From Gonocerus acuteangulatus (Eukaryota; Arthropoda; Insecta; Hemiptera; Coreidae): a stretch of DNA of 64,000 nucleotides. The notes beneath the pieces are model-generated. The model had not been told where the DNA came from and made no database searches. It saw nothing but the letters and a program-made list of their open reading frames with translations. The stretch is from the NCBI GenBank assembly GCA_946811695.1, contig OX328123.1, forward strand, positions 148,237,975 through 148,301,974, written 5' to 3'. The position numbers and the translations under genes are program-made. Positions 10,681 to 21,687 of the stretch are shown in pieces (the stretch's first letter is position 1; each line of letters begins with the position of its first letter).

Positions 10681-12786
10681 TTAGCGCGGTTCCCCCTCAC
10701 TCCATAGGAAGGAAACCCGCATATGAGGTTGAACTCATGAAGCAATCCGTGCCGACTAGAAAATGTTTCGTTTCAGAGTCCATAGATCTCCAAAATGACG
10801 GTTTTATATCGGGTGATTCAGGTCTAAGTTGCCAAACTCTAGGAGTTGATTGTAGACATAATTTCCAACAAAAAAGTCCATTTGAACTATGGTCCGATTT
10901 CGGAAAGAAAAGGAGCTATGTCTAATTTTCTGGGTTTTTTTTAACGTAGTCTTGTTTTTTAATGAATAAGAAAAGATTGCTCAAAAACTATTCAAGATAA
11001 TTTAACTCTAATCATGCCGTCATAAAATAGATAAAATTTACTTTAAAAAAAAACATTAATTTAATTCACTAGAACCATTATTAAAACATACTTTCTGGAC
11101 GTCCAATAACGCACTTCTGTTTTTATTAATGAATCAGAGTTTTTTCGCGAATTTTTTCCTCAGCCCCCTAACGGACTACGGATTCAAAAACTTCTACGTT
11201 TAGTAAGCATTAAATCCATGCAAATGAAGTGGAGGTTTATTCAGGGATAAATTGAATGATTGGCTCCCTTTTATCAAAAAAATGTGGAATGTAGTTTTGT
11301 TACTCTCAAATACCTTATGTGAAGAAATTAAAAATTATTCATTTTTTATTGACCAAACTGTGGGTATCCATTGCCCAGTCCAGAATCAATAAAAGTAACT
11401 AAAATAAACGATTAGAAAAGATTTTCATTTGAGAGATAAATCAAATTTCGTGTTTTTTTTTTTTTGTTTTTTTTTTTCAAAAAAGATTTCTCATTGATTT
11501 TTCTTTTACATGATGTATTTGGCACCCAGTTTTGACTAGATATTGTGAGGGGAGAGTTCAAAAACATTTCAGGGTAGTCAAGTACTTGTAATCCAAAACT
11601 TACACATATTTTGAAATGTTTTCAAATAAAATTTGAAATAAAACTAAAAATTGTGGAAAACATTGTGGGAAGAAAAATGTTAATCCTCAGTTAGGCCGCA
11701 AAATTTTATAGACCGACAAGGCCACATTCACACAAGATGGAATATTTAACAGTCTCAATTCGCATACTTGGTTGCATTTTAATCCTAATGCCCTGTGAAG
11801 ATCACACAATCAGTATCAGCTCCAAATTAACATGTGGTGCTGGATTTTGTACGAATATCTTCTTCAGCCAATCCTGATTCCCGACAGGTTTGATTCAACA
11901 TATTTTTAAACCTCCTTCAACAAGATCGGCCTATTAGACGTTCCGCTTGCACATAGATACATGGTTACTGATGGATTGCTGCCACAGCAGCAGTGCTGTT
12001 AGACAGTAGATGGATCAACTGTCTAAGGTTCAATTCCAATTTCGGCAAATTTCAAATTTTCAAATATATTAGCAAATATTTTAGTGCAAACTGCATCGTG
12101 TAAAAAATAAATCAATGGAAATTTGTAAAACACTAAATGTAACAGATCTCCCCAATGAAAAACTTTTCCAATCATTTCTTTCAGTTACTTTTTATTGCTT
12201 CCGGTCTGGACAATGTATTCCCACAGTTTGGCCAATAAAAAATGTATAATTTTTAATATTTTAACACAAGGTATTTGAAAATAAAAAAACTACATTCCGC
12301 ATTTTTTTCGACAAAAGGGAGCCAATCGTTCAATTTATCCCTCAATAAACCTCCACTTCATTTGCATGGATTTAATGCTTACTAAATTTAGAAGATTTTG
12401 TGTAAGTATTGAATCTGTCGTCCGTCAGGGGGGCTGAGGAAAAAATTCGCGAAAAAACTCTGATTCGTTGATATAAACAGAAGTACGTTATTGGACGTCC
12501 ATAAAGTATCTTTTAATAATGTTTCTAGTGAATTAAATAAATTACTGTTTTTTTAAAGTAAATTTTATCTATTTTATGATGGCATAATTCGAATTTAATT
12601 ATTGTGAATAGTTTTTGAGCAATCCTTTCTTATTCTTTAAAAAACATGACTACGTTAAAAAAAAACAGAAAATTGGACATAGCTCCTTTTCCTTTCGGAA
12701 TCGGACCATACTTCAAATGAACTTTTTTGTTGGAAATTATGTCTACAATCACCTCCTAGAGTTTGGCTACTTAGATCTGAATCACC

Positions 12787-12842
<56 letters not shown>

Positions 12843-12907
12843 GAATGCATTCGACACCACCCAAATTCTGAGAAAAGAGATTAATTAAGCAGCTCCTGCG
12901 TGACGGA
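10681..12907 (-). mobile_element. Chimeric HINE (A-type 5' end, B-type 3' end) split by a foldback element
   Basis: Read on the minus strand, the element starts at 12907 with TCCGTCACGCAGGAGCTGC, the family A start, followed by a diverged subterminal region and about 65 bp of A-like sequence. It then enters a TA microsatellite (12790-12840). On the far side of an inserted foldback element it resumes at 10808 with family B 3' sequence (ACGAAACATTTTC, GGTTGAACTCATG in plus orientation) and ends in the B stem-loop and GGAACCGCGCTAA at 10681. The insertion appears to have gone in at the TA tract. Either two truncated HINEs lie back to back or the element is a recombinant; the end types do not match each other as they do in all other complete copies. 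Confidence 0.65.
10809..12789. mobile_element. Foldback element with inverted repeats of about 630 bp
   Basis: The left arm (about 10809-11436) and right arm (about 12146-12789) are inverted copies that stay aligned throughout. Examples are GTAGACATAATTTCCAACAA, CATTAAATCCATGCAAATGA with its complement, and the GGACGTCCAATAACG segment. The outer ends are TCGGGTGATTCAG on the left and the complement of CAGGGTGATTCAG on the right, next to TATA on both sides, so a TA target is plausible. The 700-bp spacer has no intact frame; I looked for a mariner-like transposase and could not establish one. Class unassigned; a Tc1/mariner-type MITE or foldback is my best guess. Confidence 0.75.
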
Positions 12908-14508
12908 CGTTTTTTTTTCACCTGATTTATCGCGAACCTGATTGGTGCTCCGCTAATCCTAATTAACCCTGTTTATGTTTATATATTTATACATGTGTGT
13001 GTGGGAGGGAGCTAAGAAGGATACAGTAAGAGCGCCGTGCAGTCACATATATAATAATGTTTAGTCCTGAAACACGTTGTTAAATGTGTTGTAAATTTAC
13101 ATGTTGGCGTGGTTATCAATCACCCGTTAGGTTGCCATTTCCATTCTGACGCAGTATGTTTATATATATATATTTGCGTTGAGTCAAACATAAATAAAAA
13201 ACGCCAGGTATCCATATGTCATTGAGTGAAATGGGCTCGTTCTGAGATGCAAATCCAAAGGCAATACATTTAGTCTCCTCGTTTCGTACATCCGGCTGTC
13301 GAAGGGTCATCGGAATTCGTTAAGGTCAAACCTGTCAACGATAAGACGGAGAGCCGTTTTTTGAAGGCTACAAACCAAGTCAAAGTAATGTGATATTTTA
13401 TTTATTTCTTGTAAAATTTGTCAAATATTGGCTAGAACTTTAGCTTATCAAGAATTATTTGATATTTCCAGTTTGTCTTGTTTTGTTTTCGTTAATAACA
13501 AGATTTTTATTATTTTTTATATAATATACGCAGGACGTCAAATCTACAGGATGAGAGAAATACTCAAAATATTGTTCCTTTATTATCACATTCTTCAGAA
13601 GTATAAGAAGACGAATATTTTACGAGTTAAGAATACAAATTGTATTTCAAAGTCAGCTTAAAACCAAAATTTGAAGACAATGGGTTACACGTTTGAAAAT
13701 ACTTGCCTATTGTTGCCATGATAATTAGATTTTTCTGCCTCCTATGTTTCTAAGAAACATTCTTCAAAAAATACATATTTTTTAACGGGGTCATTCATAT
13801 CAACCGAACACAGTTAAAATAAATATTGTTCCTCACTAGCTCAGATTATAATGAAATTTATGATAATGGTACACGTCATATAGACTAATAAAACCACCAA
13901 TTTTCAACTTGATATCTCTCATGGTTTCACAATTATTACTCATTAAACTTTTCGAAAAACGCTCAAAATCTACCTGCCAACGAAAATTTAAACTCCTCTA
14001 GCAACTGTTAGAATCAAGCTAAAAACATGGGAGAGGTGCATAGCGCGCCATGATTTATGTTCTGTCCAAAAATACAATACTTATATACTTATATAAATTA
14101 CTAAAAGTTTTATTACCAATTTTAATAGAAAAAAAATAATTTTGGAATTTTTCAAAATGCCCCCATTTAAATATTTTGGAAAAATTCTGAAATATATCTT
14201 TTATTGAGCTTAATTTATAGGATAAGTTTCATAATGGGACCATAATAGATTCTTAGAGAAAAATGAATTTTTTGGCCCCTTCTAAGGGCCCTCAAGGTGG
14301 AAGGTTCTTCTCCTCAAGTTGCGGCTCTAAGTTTTGTATTTTTAACATATTCTCCTGAAACAAAGCTCTCAAAAATGTTGGGATAACTAGAGAAAAAAAA
14401 ATAGTTGCAATGTGTAGTAACATTTAGTTGATCTTCGGCATATAACCATAATTTCCCGGTCATGTAAAAAAATATTTTTTAAAATGATGTACAAAAAAAC
14501 AACAAACA

Positions 14509-14517
<9 letters not shown>
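12908..14517. other. Intergenic AT-rich DNA, nothing recognised
   Basis: No gene, tRNA or terminal-repeat structure seen. Short open frames at 13116-13310 and 13428-13661 have no recognisable content. Confidence 0.4.

Positions 14518-14560
<43 letters not shown>
14518..14560. repeat. TA microsatellite
   Basis: An alternating TA tract of about 42 bp after TGTGTGTC. No HINE ends are visible next to it, so it seems free-standing. Confidence 0.9.
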
Positions 14561-15546
14561 ACGGAAAAAAGGAATGGCTGTGAGAGTGAAGAAAGGGAGA
14601 GACGGTGTTTTAGGCGGGAGAAGTTGGCGGGAGATGGAGGGTTGCCATGACTACAGCCATAAACAATAACAGCCGTTCCAGAGACCCGACCCTCGAGGGG
14701 AACAATCATCTAGTCAGGTATAGCTCTCTCCAGGCTTCCATCTTTACACTTTTCCTTCAGAAATGGGATAAAGGGAAAATACAATGATACAGGGTTGGAA
14801 TATATTCCAGGGAAAAGTCAATCGATTGAAGTAGTTCTAGTCGTTCTATGGGCGTTTCTTGGGTTTTTCAAAGGATATTCCATTCCAGTTATTACATTTT
14901 CTGTAAATTTTAACAACTAATTGAAAATTTAAATCTAATTAAAATTATATTTTAAGATTACCTGCATCTTTCCAGTATGTCCTTCTGCTCTGGCTGGTTT
15001 CGAGATATCCCGGGAACAAATGACGTATTGATTTCCCAAAACGAGTTAACTCGGGTACTGGAAGGCAAATTTTTAAGTACATGGTCCGTAAAGGGATTTA
15101 ATTGTTTTGTAGTTAAGCTATTTTTACATAGACTAGAATTTCGTATTACTTTTGGCTAATTTTTTTTCCTGATTCACTGAAACCCGAATGACTCGGGTAA
15201 TTTCAGAAACCTAAATTGCCCTCGTGGAATATATTCCTGGGTAAAGAATGAATAAATTAATATTTTATGACTTTACTTGAGAATTTACAATTTTATAGCT
15301 AGTAGTCCATTACAATAAATTAACATTGATGACAAGAAGGAATACATGTATCACCAATACAAAAAAAAAAAAACGTTTTTTAGCAAACAATGTTTACATT
15401 AACCCTGGATCAGGTGCAATCCCTGGAGTACCGTAATCGGGCACAACCGTCCGAATAGCCGCCATTGTTTAGCCTTAAAAGATTTCAATATGCATTTTAA
15501 GGTCTAAAAAAAATTGAGAACCTAAGTAGGCATCCCTATAAAATAT
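14561..15546. other. Intergenic; paired GGAATATATTCC words
   Basis: The palindromic word GGAATATATTCC occurs near 14798 (then AGGGAAAAG) and near 15227 (then TGGGTAAAG). The two lie about 430 bp apart in the same orientation and with similar following bases. They might mark the ends of a degraded element, but nothing in between is recognisable. Confidence 0.35.
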
Positions 15547-16335
15547 TGTAAATCAGTTAAAAATCTTGGGATCATATTTGATCAGAACCTTTCCTGGAAA
15601 AATCATATTTCCCAAATTTCCCGTCGGTCCATATTTATCCTGAGACAGCTCAACCTCTCCCGCCATCTCCTGCCAACAAAGACCCGTCAACTCCTCGTAA
15701 CTTCCCTATTATTCCCCCAGTTTGACTATGGTTGTTTGGTGTACGGTGGACTTTCTGGCGATCTCGAGGCAAAACTCAAACGCCTCATGAACTGTTTCAT
15801 TCGTTTTATCCTCGGGATCCCCAGAGACTCCCACATATCACATTTCTACCAGGAGCTAAATTGGCTATTCCCTCTTTATCGTCGTCAGTACTTCCTCGGC
15901 TCTGTCCTTTACCAAGTAATTCAATCCCGTAGACCTTCTTATATTTTTCAACTTCTTAAATTTAAATCCTCGGTTCACTCCCGTAACACCCGATCTCGTC
16001 CTTCCGATCTTTATATTCCTTCCCACCGAACAGCAATATTCGAGAAATCATTCGTCACCCGTGCCACCTCGCTATGGAATTCCTTACCTCTGTCTGTCCG
16101 CCATTCTACCAACCTTGAAACCTTTAAATCCCGACTCTTCCACCACCTTCTATCCCTCCAAGTTTTACCCAACCCCTAGTCTATATTGAAGCTGTACACT
16201 ATTTACTGATACTGATAGCATTTATAAGTTTTTAAGTTTATACGTAAAATTCAAAATTATTTTGTAATTTCAAAATTATTCCTATGGGACTTCTGTCCCG
16301 GAATAAGAATAAAACTTTTCATTCATTCATTCATC
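15547..16335 (+). pseudogene. 5'-truncated LINE (jockey/CR1-type), copy 2, with 3' tail
   Basis: The plus strand encodes the end of a non-LTR reverse transcriptase. It begins with CKSVKNLGIIFDQNLSWKNHI, the conserved segment after the palm. It continues through LRQLNLSRHLLPTKTRQLL into the frame 15736-16179 with CFIRFILGIPRDSHISHFYQ, RRQYFLGSVLYQV, NTRSRPSDLYIPSHRTAIFE, LWNSLPLSVRHSTNLETFKS and the terminal RLFHHLL. Then come about 150 bp of 3' UTR ending TCCCGGAATAAGAATAAAAC and a tail of ATTC repeats (16318-16335). The N-terminal endonuclease and the catalytic aspartates are missing, so this is a dead 5' truncation. It is the better preserved of the two copies here. Confidence 0.88.
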
Positions 16336-16741
16336 TAAGAAATAAAATAAAAATTAAAATGGTGCAAATTAATAAATCACTAAAATGCCAAAAAATAAAT
16401 AGTAGAAGCACAGATTTTTCGTTATCGCAAAGGACCTTTTTAGTTTCAGACCTTCCTTTCTCACCTTTCTCAGAGAACTCTATCGGCCACACCGGTACAT
16501 ATTTACTCTCTAAAATAATAATATAAAAAAAATATTTAGGAACTTTTCTAAGCCCTTCAATATTGAGTAAATGTGTGCCAATTATCATTATCAATAAACA
16601 TATTTTATGTGTTTGAGCTCTGATAGCCCTCGATAATAACGCTGGAATAACCCCCAACTCATCATCCCATCTGATGGTCAGATCAAATGTTTTCTTTGCA
16701 TTCTGGGATAATCTGCGTAAGAAAGGAACTACTTTTTCCAC
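16331..16741 (-). CDS. Unrecognised 136-residue open frame
   Basis: An uninterrupted minus-strand frame begins MEKVVPFLRRLSQNAKKTFD, has a hydrophobic stretch ICLLIMIIG and ends in IFILFLR. I do not recognise it. It abuts the 3' tail of the LINE, lies in AT-rich DNA and shows no similarity to the other elements in the window. It could be an exon or a chance frame, and chance is the more likely. Confidence 0.15.
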   Translation of the reverse strand: MEKVVPFLRRLSQNAKKTFDLTIRWDDELGVIPALLSRAIRAQTHKICLLIMIIGTHLLNIEGLRKVPKYFFYIIILESKYVPVWPIEFSEKGEKGRSETKKVLCDNEKSVLLLFIFWHFSDLLICTILIFILFLR

Positions 16742-17200
16742 ATTTTCATAATAAAATAATTCAACAAACAGCGCATTCTGATTAAATCAGTGAACGGCTT
16801 CGCAAGTACTGCTGAAATTACCCAAATAACGTGAAAAAAATATTTCTACAAACTTCAACATTTGTGACGGTATCAGGCGCAATAGTCCTATTGAGATGGC
16901 GATGCTGTATGCACTTCCCAAGCGATCTGACAGGCAATTAAAGGGGGATGCCTTGTAGATGGGACCGATCTAAGATGATACTGGGAGGAGGACCACCTTG
17001 TGTTGACGGACAGGACGGAGGTACCTTAAAAAGTACCCCACCCCCCGGATAATGGGTGTACAATAAAATTTGGCCAGGGGCCCAGAAGATCTAAGTAGTA
17101 TTTAGTATGCTATTAAACCTTCTAAGTAATTTATTATGCGAAATATCACACACCAGGCTCTTCATTTTATGAGCTAATAGGCCAACATATGTGCAGCGAC
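16742..17200. other. Intergenic, possible retroelement UTR
   Basis: The part 16870-17060 is less AT-rich than its surroundings and contains GACGGAGGTACC and AAAGTACCCCACCCCCC. It could belong to the 3' region of another non-LTR element, but I cannot show it. Confidence 0.3.
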
Positions 17201-17758
17201 GGTCCCCCTATCACCAGAACCTCAATGTGGTATTGCACCAGCTGTGGCCAGATTAAGTATTAGAAGGTGGGCGGAAGCTGAGTATAGGAGGAAGTGGTGT
17301 AGCAGCTCCACCCAGAGACAGGCGAAGCTGTTCCTTTCCTTTGTGGACAAGAAGAGGACGGAGACTCTCCTCAATCTGCGCAGGTCCAAGGTAAGACTAG
17401 TAATAGCTTTTCTTACAGGACACTGTAGAATGCACCGGCACCTCTACTCCATGGGTCTGACCAGGACTACATGGTGCAGACTGTGCCTTGAAGACGATGA
17501 GACGCCTTACCATATCATATGCAGATGTCCAGCACTTGTAGCGAAGAGATACCTGCATTTTGGTGCAGACTTATAGATGACCCCAGAAGGCTACCTGAAT
17601 TTAACCTTTGGACTCTATTAAGGTTCATCTCGGATACGGCGCTGTTGGTGTAACAGGCTGGCTTGTCGGGTGGCACAATAGGCCTTGTAGGTCTCGGTGC
17701 AGCTCCCTCCGGGTTTTCTCCGGGCGCCCGTTCTAATAATAATAATAATAATAAATAA
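17201..17758 (+). pseudogene. LINE 3' end (I/R1-like) with cysteine-histidine motif and TAA-repeat tail
   Basis: The frame at 17244-17576 reads AKLFLSFVDKKRTETLLNLR, then VRLVIAFLTGHCRMHRHLYS, MGLTRTTWCRLCLEDDETPYHI and CRCPAL. LTGH....RHL..MGL....CRLC.E..ETP.H....CPAL is the conserved end of non-LTR elements that carry an RNase H domain (I, R1, LOA groups). After a frameshift the peptide continues RLPEFNLWTLLRFISDTALL. The sequence then runs through a 3' UTR with CCCTCCGGGTTTTCTCCGGG to a tail of TAA repeats (17735-17753). TAA tails are typical of the I clade. The upstream RT and endonuclease are absent. Confidence 0.8.
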
Positions 17759-18984
17759 TTATGAGCTAATACGCTTTGGACTTGAAAATAATTACAAAAA
17801 AAGTTCTTCTTATGCACTTCTGAGGTTTGAACATTCGAAAACGATATTTGTTGTTAAAAAACTGGAATAATAAAATGAGTCAATTTTGGTATACTTTTCC
17901 ATATTAATGAGCGATTAATGAATAACGAATAAATTGCTTAGAAAGTATTGAAATCCACCTTGGGATAGACTTGAATCAATACTAACGGTGACTGCACAAG
18001 GCAATCAACAAAAATAATCTATAAATTCTGTCCACTTCATTGTAATACCACCTTATACATGTAAACACCAGCCCTGAGATGAAAACAAGAAAGGCCGATA
18101 AGACCCTGATGGAGAGCCAATAAAGTGAGACGGAACCAACCCTAGGCTCGACCACCCCCATGTGGGAGAGAGAGGGAGTGAGAGACAGCCGCAGAGCCTA
18201 ATTAGCAATAAACTGGCTGATTTATAACGGCAGAGAAAATGCAAATATGAAATATGAAAATGAAGATGGGAGTAATAAAAGTGATATAGTAGGCCCGAGC
18301 GGGCCATTCCCGGACGGCTAGGCGGGCCTCTCGTCAGTTTTATAGCAGCGCGTCCATCATGAAGCTGACAGCCTTCATTGCCGCGGCAAGGAAAACAACC
18401 CTCGCCTTCTCTTCTGATGAAAACACTATACCCTCATAAATCGAATAGGGGAAGCAGTAATGAAGAAATACTACTGTCTTTCTTCCATAGAAGAAGAGAC
18501 TCGTAAATATTTTGCTCTGATGGTCTGAACCACCCCCCACCCCCAATCCTCACGGCAGGAGTCCGTTTTACTCCTCGAGGCAGTTTTTGAATTAACAAAG
18601 CGCCACCCCACACTTCAACCTCCGCATCCTAATGCTTTATTTTTTCATACTTTTCTTCTTTTTTTTTCTTTTAACTTCCTTCGCTTTCCATATTTAAATC
18701 ATGGCCATGCTCTCCCAAATAACTGATTATATCATGAATACCTTTTAAATAAATTGAATTTACTTAAAACGGAAATGTATCTACTTCCTTCTTCGACCAG
18801 TTGCACCCGAAATATCATCTCTTTGGACAGGATCAAGATGGCCTTCGGAGTTAAGGTGTTAATTCTGTTCATATTGCTGTTGGTTCGTTTCCTATTACGG
18901 ATTGGCGTTAATATGAATTCATGACGTTTTGCTTCATAATATTTTTGGTGTCTTTTTAGATGGAAATCATTTGACAAAGTAGCT
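17759..18984. other. Intergenic, moderately GC-rich in the middle
   Basis: The segment 18050-18620 is less AT-rich and carries overlapping frames on the minus strand that I do not recognise. At 18732-18977 a minus-strand frame of 81 residues is also unassigned. No gene is supported. Confidence 0.35.
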
Positions 18985-19861
18985 ACTACATTAAGAAATA
19001 TGGTGCCTAAAGGGAAACCTCATATCCTGACAGATATTCCTGAAAAGCTAATTATTGAAGGTGACAAAAAAACACGAAAGCACCACCCTAAACGTAAGAC
19101 ACTACGTACAAATAAACCCCTTCCTAAAAAAGTGGTACCGAAAAAGAAAATGATTCTAATGACAGTTCAGATTCTGATACTGACACCGAATTTCTTCAGG
19201 AGAAAGTGTCGTTGATCTGTCTAATAAATGTTGCGAGTTTTGTAGATGACCAGCAACAATTTGAAAAAAGGAAATTTTCTACTTGTTAAAAATAAAAGTA
19301 AAAAGACTATAACATATTTAGTCGCAGAGATCTATGGTAATTAATGTCACATGTTGAAGATCCAATATTTGAAAAAACAAACTTTAAGTGACAAGTTTAC
19401 GAGAGAAGATGAAAATTTGTATGACTATTGCTAGTGAATCTGCTTGACAGTTCAAACGTTTATCATTTGGAGTAGATTTTTCAGCATATTAAGCATAACA
19501 TAATATCAATAATAGCTTTTTTTTATTATGCTTACATCGTTGTCCTGTATTTATTAAAATTACAATTATTTACTACATTAATGAATGCAATTTTTTTTCT
19601 GTACTGCTGTGTTGTTTTTACGTGGACAGAGGTACAACACCCCATGATGAAACGTTCAACTACATGTTGTATCTTTGACCTCTGTACGATTATTGTTTAA
19701 AACATTAATAAAAAATATTACATGTAAAGGTAGAACCTGAAAAAATTAAATATAATAAGCAACAGAATCCTAATTACAATGAAATAAAAATATAAATTTA
19801 GCCTTAATATTCAAGCTAAAAATATTAAATTTTGCAAAGTGGTCAAAGGTAAAACACCTTC

Positions 19862-19862
<1 letters not shown>
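18985..19862 (+). pseudogene. Tigger/pogo-like transposase C-terminus and 3' end, copy 1
   Basis: The frame at 19000-19215 begins MVPKGKPHILTDIPEKLIIE, followed by a basic stretch (RKHHPKRKTLRTNKPLPKK). With one frameshift it continues into an acidic-serine run, NDSNDSSDSDTDTEFLQEK. ILTD.PEK..IE followed by K-rich and Ser/Asp-rich segments and then a small C-terminal domain is the layout I know from Tigger/pogo-type DDE transposases. Remnants of that last domain follow (DDQQQFEKRKF; KNKSKKT; REDENLYDY) but are broken by stops. The catalytic core is missing. A second, inverted copy at 22738-25082 supplies the better version of the last domain. The 3' end is near 19862, adjoining a TA tract. 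Confidence 0.72.

Positions 19863-19863
<1 letters not shown>

Positions 19864-19938
<75 letters not shown>
19864..19938. repeat. TA microsatellite
   Basis: About 75 bp of pure alternating TA directly after the end of the Tigger-like copy. The homologous copy at 22738 has no TA tract at this point, so it is an addition or marks the insertion site. Confidence 0.9.
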
Positions 19939-19941
<3 letters not shown>

Positions 19942-20655
19942 TAAAAAAAAATATGTATAGATTGATCGCACTAGTATTTCTCAAAAATCGGTAATTTTCT
20001 ATGAAAGACATTGGTAAATATCTCTGCATGGACCTTCAAAACTGTTTGTACCTAGCTTAATGAAGCTTCCTGTCTTCATGCTATTCCCTCTACATAGGCA
20101 AGAGTGACACATTTTCTACAAGAAAATCATAGTGTTTTCGTCTTCCTGTCAACCTTTGTACCAAAAAATGGACATCTCACGGGTTTGTCTAAGATAACGA
20201 AAGATGTTCAAGGTCCATCAGAATTCATCACCCGAAACAACAAGCATCCGTGCCTTCAGTGGTTTTAGTATGTTCTCCAGTTGGGCACTACCTGCCGCCT
20301 GAGCTTTCACCAGTTGGTAGACCAAATCAAAGATAAAGTCTTTCCTGGGCACTTTTCAGACCATTTTGTCACTTGGAAAGCCGTATTATAATAGTGATCG
20401 GCCAGTGAAGGTCAATCAGAAGAGCGAAAAAGACGTTAACTACACCGTGGGATAAAAAATACCCCATACCCAACTCACGACTTTGTCATGCAGTGATAAG
20501 CTGACAACTGGCTTTGTTTATATTAGTTTATATTAGATAATGCACTTCCGATTATTTAGGAAGAAGGAGGGAGTCTCTATGATTTAAAGAAATTAACAAA
20601 CACACCATAGAAAAAAGTATGGTGTATTTTTCACCCCACGATGTCAATTCAGGGT
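19939..20655. other. Intergenic, one possible retroelement fragment
   Basis: The part 20270-20480 reads on the minus strand like a degraded protein-coding sequence with many stops; I could not assign it. No gene is supported. Confidence 0.3.
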
Positions 20656-20728
20656 TAATTAAATTATTTATTTATTTATTGTTTAACGCTGAAAGGCGAT
20701 AACACAATTAAAATTTTCTTTAAAGGAA

Positions 20729-20762
<34 letters not shown>

Positions 20763-21238
20763 AATAATAAAATCAGTCGTGATGAATTAAGAATTTGTAA
20801 AGTGTATCTGTAATGTTTATGTTAAAATTTAGTTTTACATATAGTCAGTGACTTGGAGTGTTATATGATTGTATAAATCTTAATAGTGTATATTACTCAA
20901 TTTCAGATAGTTACAATGAAGAATTAATTAATATTATATTGTCGTCATATTCGGTCAAATAATTTTCTGTATTTCAAGTAATTGTAAATCTTGTCTATAT
21001 ATTGGCTCCCATCAGAGAGTAACTCAGTCATGTTGTCCGGTAAGTCATAGTTCTGTCTCAGTAAACATTCTGTCAATATGTGTTTTATTATCAGTGAAGT
21101 GTTACATACTTCGCATGTCGGACTGTCCTGTCTCGTCATGAGATGTAAGTGTGTCAGCCGGGAATGACCTATTCTTAAGCGGCATAAGACAACTTTAATT
21201 AAATTATAAACATGATTTAAGAAAAGAAAACTAATCAT
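20656..21238 (-). pseudogene. LINE 3' end with cysteine-histidine motif and AAAT-repeat tail
   Basis: The minus-strand frame at 20945-21238 reads VVLCRLRIGHSRLTHLHLMT, RQDSPTCEVCNTSLIIKHIL and TECLLRQNY. LCRLRIGHTRLTH..L......C..C...LT.KHIL.EC is the conserved C-terminal end of a non-LTR retrotransposon. Downstream on the same strand the 3' UTR ends at about 20656 with AATAAATAAATAAATAATTT, a typical LINE tail of short repeats. A 31-A run (20731-20761, plus strand) interrupts the 3' UTR in antisense. The element is 5'-truncated and differs from the other LINE ends in this window. Confidence 0.8.
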
Positions 21239-21503
21239 TACCCAACGAACCTAAAAAAAATATAAAAATGTTCATAATGAATGCAAAACCAACAATAATA
21301 CATTGTGACAGTTGTTTTCTCTAAAAGTCTAAACAATCCTTGAGTCTTGTTTGGAAAGAGAAATTGCTACCAGCTCTATAATGCTTAGAAGGGGGATTTA
21401 ACCTGCTGGTGACTTGTACCAACAATTTTTGATCTTTATAAAAATGAATGATAAAATTCTAATTATTTATTTATTTATCCGGCAATGATAGGGAATGATA
21501 AAG

Positions 21504-21573
21504 ATAAAACAAAATAAACACATAACAAATAGATAACAATAAGCAAACCACATGTGCGAGCGTGTGAGTGTGT

Positions 21574-21619
<46 letters not shown>

Positions 21620-21687
21620 ACACACTCACACGCTCGCAAATTTGGTTTATTTATTATTATCTATTTGTTATTGGTTTATTTTGTTTT
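21504..21687. repeat. Palindrome centred on a TA tract
   Basis: Left arm AAAACAAAATAAACACATAA through GCGAGCGTGTGAGTGTGTGT is repeated in inverse after a TA tract (21577-21616), as ACACACACTCACACGCTCGC through GGTTTATTTTGTTTT. Arms are about 75 bp with few mismatches. It could extrude a cruciform; it may equally be a small foldback element. No target duplication seen. Confidence 0.8.

Noticed and set aside
11690..12010. Mariner transposase in the spacer of the 10.8-12.8 kb foldback
   Set aside because: I searched both strands for the catalytic motifs and found only loose resemblance with several stops.
12615..12921. Opposed frames of about 88 residues across a TA tract
   Set aside because: Both consist of foldback-arm sequence plus Tyr-Ile repeats from the TA microsatellite.
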